Part shown: in pieces, positions 8,740-16,650 of the stretch
Position numbering within the stretch: position 1 is the first letter of the stretch
Layout: each line of letters begins with the position of its first letter
Origin: Mycobacterium sp.
GTDB taxonomy: Bacteria; Actinomycetota; Actinomycetes; Mycobacteriales; Mycobacteriaceae
Direction of reading: 5' to 3'
DNA: 64,000 bases
Assembly (NCBI RefSeq): GCF_029961025.1
Contig: NZ_JASBVP010000003.1
Span: forward strand, 124,001 to 188,000
Translations under genes and position numbers: made by a program
The notes under the pieces: model-generated
What the model was told of the DNA's origin: nothing
Database searches by the model: none
The model's input: only the letters and a program-made list of their open reading frames with translations

Positions 8740-10056
8740 TCAGCCGGGTGGCCGCGTCAACGCCGCCAAATGTACGGCGATTCCCACCGGCGGGCCGCAC
8801 AGCAGCGCGATCACGGTGCGCGTCTCCAGCGGCAGCGGCAGCAGCAGCAGTGCCGTCGAGGCTACCGTTGCGCCGACCCAGCCCAGCGAATAGGCCCGGT
8901 GCAACGCGGCGGCGACCACGGCGGCACCGGTCAGCGTCAGCATGGCGATCGTGACCGCGGCCGCCGTCAGCCAGGCCAGCAACGCCCCGCTGGCACGGTA
9001 ATCGGCGCCGAAGCCGACGCGCAGCAACCAGGGACCGGTCAGTCCGGCGGCCAGCACGCCGACCGCGCCGACGCCAGCCACGACCATCGCGGGTGCGATG
9101 AGCGCCCGAAGCCGCTGGGAACGTTCGTCGACGAAATGGGCGATGAGATTGCCCTGCAGGGCGGTGAGCGGCACCAGCAGTGGCGCACGCGTCAGGGTGA
9201 CGGCCAGGATGACCACGCCGCCGGTGGCGCCCAGCTCTTTTGAGGTCGCCTTGAGCAGCACCGGAAAGCCCATCACCAGGATCGCGCTGGCGCCCGAGGC
9301 GGTGATCGAGTGGGCCGCGCCGCGCAGGAACGTGGCGGTGCCCCCCGGCGTCAGCAGCCGGGCCGCAGCCCTCGCCGTGGGCGAGGCGAGCAACATCAGC
9401 AGCCAAGCCACCGCGCCCGCGACGGTGGCCCACAAAAACCCCGCCAGCCCCCATCCGATCACGAATGTCGCCACCGCGATCGCCACCCGAATGACGGCGT
9501 CGGTCACCATCAGCGCTCCGTAGTGTGCCCAGCGGTTGGCGCCGGCCAGCATCCCCAAAAGGGTCGCGTGCAGGCAAAATCCCGCCAACCCGACGCTGAG
9601 CAGCGCTACCGAGAGCCCGCGTTCGGTGCTGAACACCTGCGTGCTCCACAACGGGGAGCTGACCGCGATCACCACGGCGGCGGCGGCGCCGGTCACCGCG
9701 GCCAGCCGCAGCGGATGCGTGCCAAGATCCGCGGTGCCACGCCGCACCGTGTCACCGTCGCGGGTTGAGCGCACCTCTCGGGTGGTTTCCGCAAGAAGTC
9801 CGTTAGCTGCCCCGGTGACCAGCCCGAACGCGCCCCAAAACACCGCGAAAACCGAGAATCCGCCGGGCGCCAGGTCGCGGGCGCCCAGGTAGATCACCGT
9901 GTAACCGCAGATGGCGGTCAGTGCGGTTGCCGTGCCGACCCGGGCAACACTGCCCCGCGCAACCGGCCCGACGGCGGCCCCCCCACACCCGGGGGAACCG
10001 GGATCACCGCCAACCTCAGTCACCGCGACGGCGTTTCGGTTGCGCGGTTCGAACAT
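8740..10056 (-). CDS. Polytopic membrane protein, possible lipid-linked glycan exporter (Rv3630-like)
   Basis: About 438 residues with roughly twelve hydrophobic segments and few charged loops, the profile of MOP-superfamily (Wzx/MurJ-like) flippases. There is no recognisable catalytic motif. It is first in the operon with the glycosyltransferase and the DUF2304 protein, in the order Rv3630-Rv3631-Rv3632 of M. tuberculosis. This context suggests handling of a polyprenyl-linked sugar across the membrane. The frame extends to a TTG at 10098, but the ATG at 10056 is preferred. No strong Shine-Dalgarno sequence precedes either. The transport role is inference. Confidence 0.8.
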   Translation of the reverse strand: MFEPRNRNAVAVTEVGGDPGSPGCGGAAVGPVARGSVARVGTATALTAICGYTVIYLGARDLAPGGFSVFAVFWGAFGLVTGAANGLLAETTREVRSTRDGDTVRRGTADLGTHPLRLAAVTGAAAAVVIAVSSPLWSTQVFSTERGLSVALLSVGLAGFCLHATLLGMLAGANRWAHYGALMVTDAVIRVAIAVATFVIGWGLAGFLWATVAGAVAWLLMLLASPTARAAARLLTPGGTATFLRGAAHSITASGASAILVMGFPVLLKATSKELGATGGVVILAVTLTRAPLLVPLTALQGNLIAHFVDERSQRLRALIAPAMVVAGVGAVGVLAAGLTGPWLLRVGFGADYRASGALLAWLTAAAVTIAMLTLTGAAVVAAALHRAYSLGWVGATVASTALLLLPLPLETRTVIALLCGPPVGIAVHLAALTRPPG

Positions 10057-10224
10057 CAAACGCCGCAACACAACTTTCGGGGCGGCCGGATTCCGCAACG
10101 CCGCAGCCGTCTGACGCGTGTCGTTCCGGTTCCTGCGGCACCACCAGGTGCTCCGCGATGACCTCCGGGTTAGCCACAGGATGAAAATACTAGGCGGGGG
10201 TGATCTCGCTACCCCACGCGCCGG

Positions 10225-10455
10225 TTACGAAAAACCCGCGACACCGTCAGGGAGTTTCGGCTTGTGACCAACGATGTTGCGCGCCAACCTATCGTGAAAT
10301 GATTGCCGCGGCAGCCGACGGTGAAATCCGGGACAGCCATCGCCGCCGCGCACAACCGCCCGAGATGGCGTCGGGTTACCGGGAAGGAGGCGTAAGACGG
10401 TGATCTCCGCACCCAGCAGGATCCCGATACCAGCAAGTACCACAACACCTATCAT
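10225..10455 (-). CDS. Possible small membrane protein
   Basis: A 76-codon ORF whose first 23 residues, MIGVVVLAGIGILLGAEI and following, would form one membrane helix; the rest is basic and low in structure. Its ATG overlaps (ATGA) the stop of a 13-codon ORF (MDTKRIEMDRAKQ, 10454-10495), a typical translational coupling arrangement. No family is recognised. It could equally be the decayed start of a larger gene. Confidence 0.3.
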   Translation of the reverse strand: MIGVVVLAGIGILLGAEITVLRLLPGNPTPSRAVVRGGDGCPGFHRRLPRQSFHDRLARNIVGHKPKLPDGVAGFS

Positions 10456-10495
10456 TGCTTCGCCCGATCCATTTCAATGCGTTTCGTGTCCATGT
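10454..10495 (-). CDS. Possible 13-residue peptide coupled to the downstream small ORF
   Basis: The minus-strand ORF reads MDTKRIEMDRAKQ and ends TGA overlapping the next ATG. It begins 27 bases after the stop of the 45-codon ORF. It is far too short for a family call and is listed only because of the tight stacking of three small ORFs. Confidence 0.2.
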
Positions 10496-10522
10496 GCCCG
10501 CTTTATTCGGCTGACCGGTTGA

Positions 10523-10660
10523 TTACCTGGCCGGCCGCTCGACCCAGCGCGCCCTGGTGGTTGCCCGCGCCTCGCGTCGCTGATATGCCCACCAGGCCTG
10601 CAGCTTGCGGACGTCGATACGCCCTGTCGGTTGGTCGTAGGGCGATTGTGCGGTGAACAT
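10523..10660 (-). CDS. Possible 45-residue basic protein
   Basis: A 45-codon ORF with MFTAQSPYDQPTGRIDVRKL at the N-terminus and an Arg-rich C-terminus with the aromatic cluster AWWAYQRRE. The ATG at 10660 is preceded by a good Shine-Dalgarno sequence (AGGAG, eight bases before), which is the best evidence that it is real. An in-frame TGA about ten codons upstream isolates it from other reading frames. No family recognised; a small nucleic-acid or membrane-surface binding role would fit the charge but is speculation. Confidence 0.4.
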   Translation of the reverse strand: MFTAQSPYDQPTGRIDVRKLQAWWAYQRREARATTRARWVERPAR

Positions 10661-11065
10661 CGTTTCGTCTCCTGTCCTGGTTGGCTGTCACCGGCACCCG
10701 CGGAGTCACCGCCGGTCGTCCCGGGAGTCGTTGTTGTCGGGCCATTCATCCCCATGCCGCCCGTCCCCATGGCCGTTCTCACGGGTACCCAGCTGTGGAC
10801 GGCCGCAGTGGCCGGCCGTCGGGCCCGGTTTCGTTGCTGCGCCCGGATGTGCCGGGCGAGTCGCGGTGCACCGGCGGATGCGCCGGTTGGGCAGCCAGCT
10901 TGGCGGCGGTAGCCCGATCGCCACCTGGGCGGGGATGTGCGTGCACCGCATATCTCAGTGGTCGCACGGTGCGCCTGCAAAGTTCCCGTGTTCGCGCTGC
11001 GGGTCAATCGGCGGAAATTTTGGCGCGCTAAACCGGGGAGCGACCGAGTGCGGCTACCGAAGCGG

Positions 11066-11629
11066 TCAGCCTACATCCGCGGCCGTGTCGCGGGCCTGCA
11101 GGAGTTCCTCGCGGGCCCGGGCCACGCGGGAGCGGATGGTGCCCACCTGACACCCCATGACGTCGGCGGCTTCCGCGTAGGACATCCCGATCACCTGGGT
11201 GAGCACCAGCGCCTCGCGCTGCTCCGGGCACAACGCATCCAGCAGCAGGTTCAGCTCGACGATGTCCTCGTGGCCGCAGGAGCGCCGGGCCGCCGCCCGG
11301 TCGGCGGCGGCCGCCCAGTCCGCATGCGGGGAGATCCGCGGGCGCGCCATTTCCCGGCGGGTGTGATCGATGCTGACCCGGCGGGCGATCGCCAGCAGCC
11401 AGGTGCGCGCGCTGGACTGGCCGCTGAACCTGGGCAGGCTGGTGATCGCGCGCAGGTAGGTTTCCTGGGCGAGGTCTTCGGCGGTGTCGGCGCCGGACAG
11501 ATGCGCCAGAAAACGCCACAGGTCGTGCTGCGTCGCGCGCACGAATTCCGCCAGCGCGTCCCGGTCACCACGCCCGGCCGCCAGCGCCAGCTCGGTGGTC
11601 TGGCAATCGGGGATCCCTGGGGTGCTCAC
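11066..11629 (-). CDS. ECF sigma factor, SigC-like (cassette A)
   Basis: A 187-residue extracytoplasmic-function sigma factor. Region 2 is visible as FVRATQHDLWRFLAHLSG and AEDLAQETYLRAI (core and -10 recognition). Region 4 is LCPEQREALVLTQVIGMSYA followed by EAADVMGCQVGTIRSRVARA, a helix-turn-helix for -35 recognition. It resembles M. tuberculosis SigC, which has no adjacent anti-sigma gene. Here an HxxxCxxC zinc protein is encoded 281 bases upstream on the same strand. It is about 60% similar by eye to the sigma at 13077-13688, and the two cassettes are mirror images. The start is GTG at 11629 (VSTPGIPD). Confidence 0.88.
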   Translation of the reverse strand: MSTPGIPDCQTTELALAAGRGDRDALAEFVRATQHDLWRFLAHLSGADTAEDLAQETYLRAITSLPRFSGQSSARTWLLAIARRVSIDHTRREMARPRISPHADWAAAADRAAARRSCGHEDIVELNLLLDALCPEQREALVLTQVIGMSYAEAADVMGCQVGTIRSRVARAREELLQARDTAADVG

Positions 11630-11910
11630 AGCAGCAGCCTAAGCCCGAGTAAGCAACTGAGACCTCGAACAACCGTGAAATACCAGTGGTATTCATGCGG
11701 TAGTCGGGATTGTTTGCGATCTGTTAACAAGACGTGATATCGACCATCGGGTCGCAATCACCCGGTGACCCCGCGCTCATCGCCCCTCAAAACGGGTCGA
11801 ATGCTTTCAGAACGTCAAGAAGTGCTGTGCCACAAAGGGTTTGGTGGGAATATAGGAACCAGGGCGCAAACCGAATCGGCAAGCTACCGAATCTCGCCGC
11901 TGAAGCTTCG

Positions 11911-12180
11911 TTAAGCGCCCCCCCTGGGCCAGGTCTGTCCTTCGTCAGCATTTCCGCGGACGGGGATCGCCTGAACGGCGCCAAGCACTTCAGCCACCAA
12001 ATCGGGCGTCTTCACCGCCGGGCGAACCCGCAACGCCCGGGTCAACGCGGCGGCTTCAACCTGCCAGCGACGACACGCCGGGCATTTTCTCAGATGGTCA
12101 TCGACCTCAACCGACGAAGCGAACTCCTCCTCGTTATCGAGCCGAGCCGACAGGGCCTCGCGGCAATTTTTACAGTCCAC
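11911..12180 (-). CDS. Zinc-finger anti-sigma factor (cassette A)
   Basis: An 89-residue soluble protein starting (GTG) VDCKNCREALSARLDNEEE, with the ZAS-type motif HLRKCPACRRW (HxxxCxxC) near residues 29-36. With the N-terminal cysteines this is the anti-sigma zinc-binding fold (zf-HC2) that holds ECF sigma factors and can respond to thiol oxidation. There is no membrane segment, so sensing would be cytoplasmic. It precedes the sigma gene with 281 bases between, unusual because such genes normally overlap or follow the sigma. A TAGCAT hexamer ends six bases before the GTG, so the message may be leaderless. Confidence 0.82.
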   Translation of the reverse strand: MDCKNCREALSARLDNEEEFASSVEVDDHLRKCPACRRWQVEAAALTRALRVRPAVKTPDLVAEVLGAVQAIPVRGNADEGQTWPRGGA

Positions 12181-12186
12181 GCAGCC

Positions 12187-12192
12187 ATGCTA
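12187..12192 (-). promoter_or_regulatory. Possible -10 element of a leaderless anti-sigma transcript
   Basis: TAGCAT on the minus strand, followed by six bases and then the GTG start at 12180. In mycobacteria TANNNT six to seven bases before the first base of a start codon is the usual layout of leaderless transcripts. No clear -35 is visible. Confidence 0.35.
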
Positions 12193-12677
12193 CAGATTCG
12201 CCGGCGGTGGCCGCGGATGACGCGCGGCGGCGTTGGTGCGTGCCGAAGTCGCCGCTCTACAATGCGCCACCGCGGCGCGATAGGTGCAAGCGCCTCATCG
12301 GCCCGGCGGTCGATTAACCGCCCGCCCGATCTTTGGGGCCAGCCAAGGGTTGCGCTGCTGGTGGTTATGTGCTAGCAACGGTCTACCACCCTTGTTGTGG
12401 GCGTCATGAGCGCACCTACCTGCAGAACACGATGCGGAGGATGTCCCGGCTGTGCAAACGATGAAGGTCGGGTCAGGTTCCGGGGTGGATCCGGGGAAGT
12501 GTGGCCGTGAGGGTGGAGCATCGCTAGTCCGATCGCCGCGTCGTGGTTGCCGGTTGGGATTCCGGCGGACCGGCCGGGGCAATGGTCGGGCCCATCGCCG
12601 GCGGGAGCCGGACTCCGGCCGCAGCTGCGGGTGGCGCACCGGACGCGCCAGCGGGATTAAAGGGACTGGGGTGCGCG
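12193..12677. other. Divergent region between the two anti-sigma genes
   Basis: About 485 bases with no supported gene. It must hold the promoters of both mirrored cassettes. The two halves are not obviously palindromic by eye, so the duplication seems limited to the coding parts or is old. ECF sigma operons are often self-activated, so matching promoter motifs on both sides would be expected; none could be fixed by eye. Confidence 0.5.
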
Positions 12678-12944
12678 GTGGACTGTGAGATGTGCCGGGA
12701 GGCGGTGTCGGCACGGCTCGACGGCGAGGCGGAGCCCGTCGCACCGGCTGTGGTTGACGACCACCTGAGCAAGTGTCCGGCGTGTCGGCGCTGGCAGGCA
12801 GCGGCCGCCAGGCTGACCCGGGCGTTGCGGGTGCGCCCGGTGGTCGAGACCCCTGACTTGGTCACCGGGGTGCTTTCCGCGGTGCAGGAGATGCCGGCCG
12901 GCGGCGAAGATGACGAGCGGTCCGAGCACAGCGGGGGTGCCTAG
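12678..12944 (+). CDS. Zinc-finger anti-sigma factor (cassette B)
   Basis: An 88-residue protein starting (GTG) VDCEMCREAVSARLDGEAE, with HLSKCPACRRW giving HxxxCxxC. It is clearly paralogous to the protein at 11911-12180: both share MCREA/NCREA, SARLD, KCPACRRWQ, LTRALRVRP and TPDLV. It has no membrane segment. The GTG at 12678 is chosen by alignment with the paralogue; the frame continues upstream but without family resemblance. It lies 132 bases before the second sigma gene on the same strand. Confidence 0.82.
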   Translation: MDCEMCREAVSARLDGEAEPVAPAVVDDHLSKCPACRRWQAAAARLTRALRVRPVVETPDLVTGVLSAVQEMPAGGEDDERSEHSGGA

Positions 12945-13076
12945 CTTCCCTGCCGGCGCCGTTGCGATGACCGATTTCCGGTCATCGATCCGGATGTTCG
13001 GCCGCGTTTAGGTGCTGTTAATCGACACGCTCAATGGTGTTGGTCTTTTAAATATTACTGAGCTACTTCGTGAACA

Positions 13077-13688
13077 TTGCCAACCTCCGAATTTTCCGGG
13101 CCAACTTGTGAATACGCTGCCCATGTGGTGGCGCGAGAAGTTACGGATATTCATACCGTCAGGCTGGCGCAAGCCGCCGGCCGTGGCGACCGGGCGGCGT
13201 TGGCGGCCTTCGTGCGGGCGACGCAAGACGATATATGGCGCTTTCATGCGCACGTGTCCGGCGCAGACTGCGCCGGACACTTGGCCCAGGAAACGTATCT
13301 GCAGGCACTGAGCAGACTGCCCGGGTTCACCGGCCGTTCCAGTGCGCGCGCCTGGCTGCTGGGGATCGCACGCCAGGTCGGCATCGATCACCTTCATCGC
13401 AGGACGGCGCCCCCCCGAATCTCGGCACGAGTCGACTGGTCGGCGGTGGCTGACCGCGCCGAAGAAAAAGACAGGCCGTCCGGGCACGACGATTTCGTGG
13501 AGTTGAACCTGCTGCTGGGGGCGTTGCCCCCGGAGCAACGCGAGGCGCTGGTGCTCACCCAGGTCATCGGAATGTCCTACGCGCAGGCCGCCAGCGTCAT
13601 GGGGTGTCAGGTGAGCACCGTCCGCTCCCGCGTCGCAGCCGCCCGCGAGGAGCTGATCGCCGCACACGGCGGCGGGGCTATGGGCTGA
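13077..13688 (+). CDS. ECF sigma factor, SigC-like (cassette B)
   Basis: About 190-203 residues. Region 2 reads FVRATQDDIWRFHAHVSG and GHLAQETYLQAL. Region 4 reads LPPEQREALVLTQVIGMSYA followed by QAASVMGCQVSTVRSRVAAA. It is paralogous to the sigma at 11066-11629. The start is uncertain: TTG 13077 gives the longest form, and GTG 13125 or 13128 aligns best with the paralogue's N-terminus. No Shine-Dalgarno sequence is seen before any of them, so a leaderless message or a start read through from the anti-sigma gene is possible. The stretch before it (13020-13080) is unusually AT-rich. Confidence 0.85.
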   Translation: MPTSEFSGPTCEYAAHVVAREVTDIHTVRLAQAAGRGDRAALAAFVRATQDDIWRFHAHVSGADCAGHLAQETYLQALSRLPGFTGRSSARAWLLGIARQVGIDHLHRRTAPPRISARVDWSAVADRAEEKDRPSGHDDFVELNLLLGALPPEQREALVLTQVIGMSYAQAASVMGCQVSTVRSRVAAAREELIAAHGGGAMG

Positions 13689-14296
13689 CCCTCGGCACAC
13701 CCCGCCCGGTCGTGCGTCTTCGATTCCCGTAACCGATGCCCGTAGCCGCCGCTCCCGATCATCTCCCGTGATGGCGGCCCTCAGGGGAATGTGGAACTTT
13801 GCCTTGCGACTCTGCGACCACTGTGGTATGAGGCAAGCGCATATCACCGCCACCGCGATCGGGACACCGGCCGACGGCTACCACGCCGGCAACGGGCTCG
13901 GCCGTGCACGGTCGTTTCCCACCGGGAAGCCCCGAGTTGGTCGGTCGCACGGTTGCGGAGACAGCTGATGATGCAGCTCCGCGGCCGTGAGACATGCCGT
14001 GTGACCACAGCTCAACATCCCGCTGAATCTTTTGCCGGTGAGTGCTGATGAATGCCGTCCGATGCCCCCGATGCCCACGAGTGCTGACGATCCTGACGAA
14101 CCTCTGTCAACGAATCCGCCGGTGACAATGCGGTCGTAACCACGGCTTCGGATCGCCTTCGCACCCAAATACCCCCGTATTGCCCGGTCCGTGTTGACGC
14201 TCGGAACTCTTCGACATTCGCGCGCGACTAACTAGACACGACCGAATCCGCGGACCACCGCTGTGTCCGCTCAGCAGCAATTGGGGAGGATATGTG
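13689..14296. other. Intergenic region of about 600 bases before the PE-PPE fusion gene
   Basis: No supported gene. A 66-codon ORF at 13768-13968 has a CDHCG motif but no credible start signal or family. The last 130 bases must hold the promoter and ribosome site (GGGGAGGA at 14283-14290) of the next gene. Confidence 0.5.
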
Positions 14297-15601
14297 ATGT
14301 CTCACGTGGTTACTGAGCCGGAAATGCTGACGGCGCAGGCCTGCGACGTCGATCGTGCTGCCGTGGCCGCCCCAGCCACCGGGGTGGTTCCTGCCGCCGC
14401 CGACGAGGTCTCGGTGCTAACGGCGCCGCAGTTCACCGCGCATGCAGGGGTTTATCAAGCGGTCCGGGCCCAAACGGGGTTTCAGGAGATGTTGGCGGCC
14501 AACCTGGATAGCGACGCCGGGTGGCATGCGGCTTCCGAGGCCGCTGACGCCGCCGTGCCGCAAACCCAAGGTCGAGGATTGGTCGCCGATTTCGCGATGG
14601 TGCCGCCGGAGATTCATTCCGCGCGGATGTACTCGGGTCCCGGGTCAGGGCCGATGCTTGCCGCTGCGGCGGCCTGGGAGGAGCTGGCCAGCGAGTTGAA
14701 TTGGCTGGCCGCCGGCTGCGATTCGGTGGTGTCGGCGCTCAAGGGCGAACCGTCAGCGTTCGCGACGGCGACGGCTGCCCCCTACCTGGGGTGGGTGAAC
14801 GCCACGGCGGCCAAGGCCGAGCAGGCTGCGGCGCAGGCCAAAGCGGCGGCTGCCGCATTTGAGAGCGCGCTGTCAATGACGGTGCCCCCGGCGGTGATTT
14901 CGGCCAACCGCAGCCTGCTGAAGGTGCTGGCCACATCGAACTTTCTCGGGCAGCATGCCCCGGCAATCGCAACCACCGAGGGCCACTACGGGGAGATGTG
15001 GGCTCAGAACGTCGCCGCGATGTACGGCTATGCCGGCGCCGCGGCGGCCGCGTCGACTCTGGTCCCGTTTACCTTGCCACCGTCGAGCACCGGCGCGGCG
15101 GCCCAGGGGGCTGCTGCCGGCACCCCGGGTACCGACACCGCAGCGCTGGCCGGCGCAAGCCCCCACACCGTGCTGTCCGAGCTCATGTCTGCCGTGCCCG
15201 AGGCACTGGGCAATCTGGCGTCCCCATTGTCGGCCCCGGGTTCGCGGCTGGCGTCGCTGGCGTCCCGACTGGACGCTTCGGATTCAGGCCTCGGTGCGTC
15301 TCCAGCCACCCCGGCTGATGTGAACACCCCGGTTGTCGGGGCGATCAAGTTGCTGACAGCTGCCATGACAGCTCTTGCTCCGGAGGCGAATTCCGCCACC
15401 GACGGCGCTGACACCTCCGTCCCGGCCGGCGGCGGCGTGGAAATGTCGGTGCGTCGGGGTCAGGCCGCATGCATCGGGGCGTTGTCGGTGCCACGGGTGT
15501 GGGCGATCACCGCCCCCGCGGTGAGGCCAGTGACTCCAATACTGTCGGACACCACTGCAACTTTCGAACCACCTATGGCGTTCGTGTTTGGGATCGCGTG
15601 A
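14297..15601 (+). CDS. In-frame PE-PPE fusion protein, degenerate secretion motifs
   Basis: One continuous ORF of about 434 residues joins a PE domain (residues 1-80: [37 protein letters not shown]) to a PPE domain starting near residue 98 (FAMVPPEIHSARMYSGPGSG) and ending with a PPE-SVP motif (IGALSVPRVW). Normally these are two adjacent genes whose products pair for type VII secretion; the intact pair is at 16651-18241. Here the PE stop is gone and a short linker joins them. The PE YxxxD/E export motif is lost (WHAASE), about ten residues are missing from the first PE helix, and the PPE WxG motif is deleted (LKGEPSAF). Start ATG 14297 follows GGGGAGGA. Confidence 0.82.
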   Translation: MSHVVTEPEMLTAQACDVDRAAVAAPATGVVPAAADEVSVLTAPQFTAHAGVYQAVRAQTGFQEMLAANLDSDAGWHAASEAADAAVPQTQGRGLVADFAMVPPEIHSARMYSGPGSGPMLAAAAAWEELASELNWLAAGCDSVVSALKGEPSAFATATAAPYLGWVNATAAKAEQAAAQAKAAAAAFESALSMTVPPAVISANRSLLKVLATSNFLGQHAPAIATTEGHYGEMWAQNVAAMYGYAGAAAAASTLVPFTLPPSSTGAAAQGAAAGTPGTDTAALAGASPHTVLSELMSAVPEALGNLASPLSAPGSRLASLASRLDASDSGLGASPATPADVNTPVVGAIKLLTAAMTALAPEANSATDGADTSVPAGGGVEMSVRRGQAACIGALSVPRVWAITAPAVRPVTPILSDTTATFEPPMAFVFGIA

Positions 15602-15904
15602 GTTTTGGCCTTACCCGGCGCCTGCAGGCGATTTCCCGGTCAAGCAGTGTCACTTGTCGGCCGCCATATGTGATCTCACGTGCAGCGGAACAGGTTTCAG
15701 AAAACTTTGTCCCAGGCGGCGAGTATGGCCGTCTTGCCGGTCTGCGTCGGGGTCGCTGGAAAGCCTACCGGCGCAGTGCTGGTCACCTCTCATTGGAGTA
15801 GACACTACGGTCGGGGTCGGCACGCCTACACAACGGAGATTTTGATCCCGCCAACCCCAATGCGACACCGGTGCTTGGACCCCCGGTTTCCCGGAGACTT
15901 TTCT

Positions 15905-16135
15905 CTCTGAGATCGGTCGGTGCCCTCGGATTGGGGGTGGCCGGTTGGTGATGATGCTGCCAGGCGTGCCAGGCAGCCTCATAGTTGGCGGGTGAGAGCC
16001 CGCCGAGGCGATGTTGGATGCGCCGGGGGTTATACCATCGGTCGATGTAGCCGAATAGCCCTGTTGCGTTTGCGCTCTGGTTGCGAATGTGGGTGCGGGC
16101 CAGTAGATCAGCTTTTGATGGTCGACGACGGGTTC
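15905..16135 (-). pseudogene. Remnant of an IS3-family transposase (C-terminal integrase core)
   Basis: On the minus strand one frame reads LFGYIDRWYNPRRIQHRLGG then LSPANYEAAWHAWQ, the conserved end of the IS3-family OrfB integrase domain (YI..WYN.RR...LG..SP..YE). Upstream of this the frame soon loses resemblance, no start or catalytic DDE residues are present, and no terminal repeats were found. It marks an old insertion between two PE/PPE units. Confidence 0.7.
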
Positions 16136-16391
16136 TTCGGCGGTCGGCCCCATACGCACCTCCCAGGCTGCCCCCGCCGCCGTTATCGCTCTAACCGCTC
16201 AGCCCCATCTAGCGGTTGAAAAACTTCGGTGAGCGAACCGCTATTGGCCGTGCCGGCGGGGCGGCCGGTGCCGGCCAAGTCGGCAGCGCCGCTCAACACC
16301 ACGCGGACACAACCCGGACAAACGTAGTAGATTCTTTGAGCGACACCGGAGTTTACGGTGGTTATAAAATGCGGTACGACACCATTTAGTT

Positions 16392-16424
16392 GACGGTGTA
16401 TTGATGTTCATCTTTGACACCGTC
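16392..16424. repeat. Inverted repeat GACGGTGT / ACACCGTC upstream of the PE operon
   Basis: Perfect 8-bp arms separated by 17 bases, in an AT-rich stretch about 230 bases before the PE start. Two further GACACC half motifs lie upstream at spacings of 35-40 bases. This could be an operator for the PE-PPE-esx operon; no known regulator motif is matched. Confidence 0.4.
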
Positions 16425-16533
16425 CGTTCATCTAATCCCCGAATCTCACACAATAGTCTGTCGCGCATGATATCGAATTTGTAGTCGAGTGTTGTTGTGC
16501 TGCAGGGTGTTTGGGTGGTTTTTGGTGGTTTTT

Positions 16534-16583
16534 GGGTGGTGGGGTGTGTGGGGTTTTGGGGGGAACTCTTTGGGGGTGGGGGG
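16534..16583 (+). other. G-rich tract with quadruplex potential
   Basis: Runs of three to six G on the plus strand (34-36, 41-44, 50-53, 58-63 and further runs to 16583) separated by loops of 4-5 bases fit the usual G-quadruplex pattern. It lies 70-115 bases before the PE start codon and would be in the 5' leader or core promoter of the PE-PPE-esx operon. Confidence 0.5.
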
Positions 16584-16650
16584 CGACTACTTGAATAGCG
16601 CAACCGAATTTGGCCGGTGGGCGCTTGGTCATTAAAGGAGAGGAACTGCG

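Larger units (their letters stand above)
10057..11065. other. Region of about 1 kb with no confident gene, possible small ORFs
   Basis: No ORF here has the length, composition and family match of a normal gene. On the minus strand three small ORFs with gene-like spacing are annotated separately (10523-10660, 10454-10495 and 10225-10455). They lie downstream of the sigma gene on the same strand, so they could be in its transcript. The remainder, 10661-11065, shows only overlapping low-quality ORFs on both strands. Confidence 0.5.
15602..16650. other. Intergenic region between the PE-PPE fusion and the intact PE gene
   Basis: 15602-15900 shows no supported gene. 15905-16135 holds an IS3-family transposase remnant. 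16160-16330 has no recognisable content. 16330-16500 is AT-rich for this genome and contains three GACACC motifs at about 16342, 16377 and 16416. 16500-16590 is a G/T-only low-complexity stretch just upstream of the PE gene. Confidence 0.6.

Noticed and set aside
8714..9649. Possible N-terminal extension of the glycosyltransferase
   Set aside because: The extension is out-of-frame sequence of the upstream membrane protein gene; the transferase motifs begin right after ATG 8713.
13768..13968. 66-codon ORF with a CDHCG motif after the cassette B sigma gene
   Set aside because: No ribosome site, no family, and an overlapping ORF of similar quality on the other strand.
15650..16159. 169-codon minus-strand ORF over the IS3 remnant
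   Set aside because: It runs in a different frame from the recognisable transposase residues and has no resemblance of its own.
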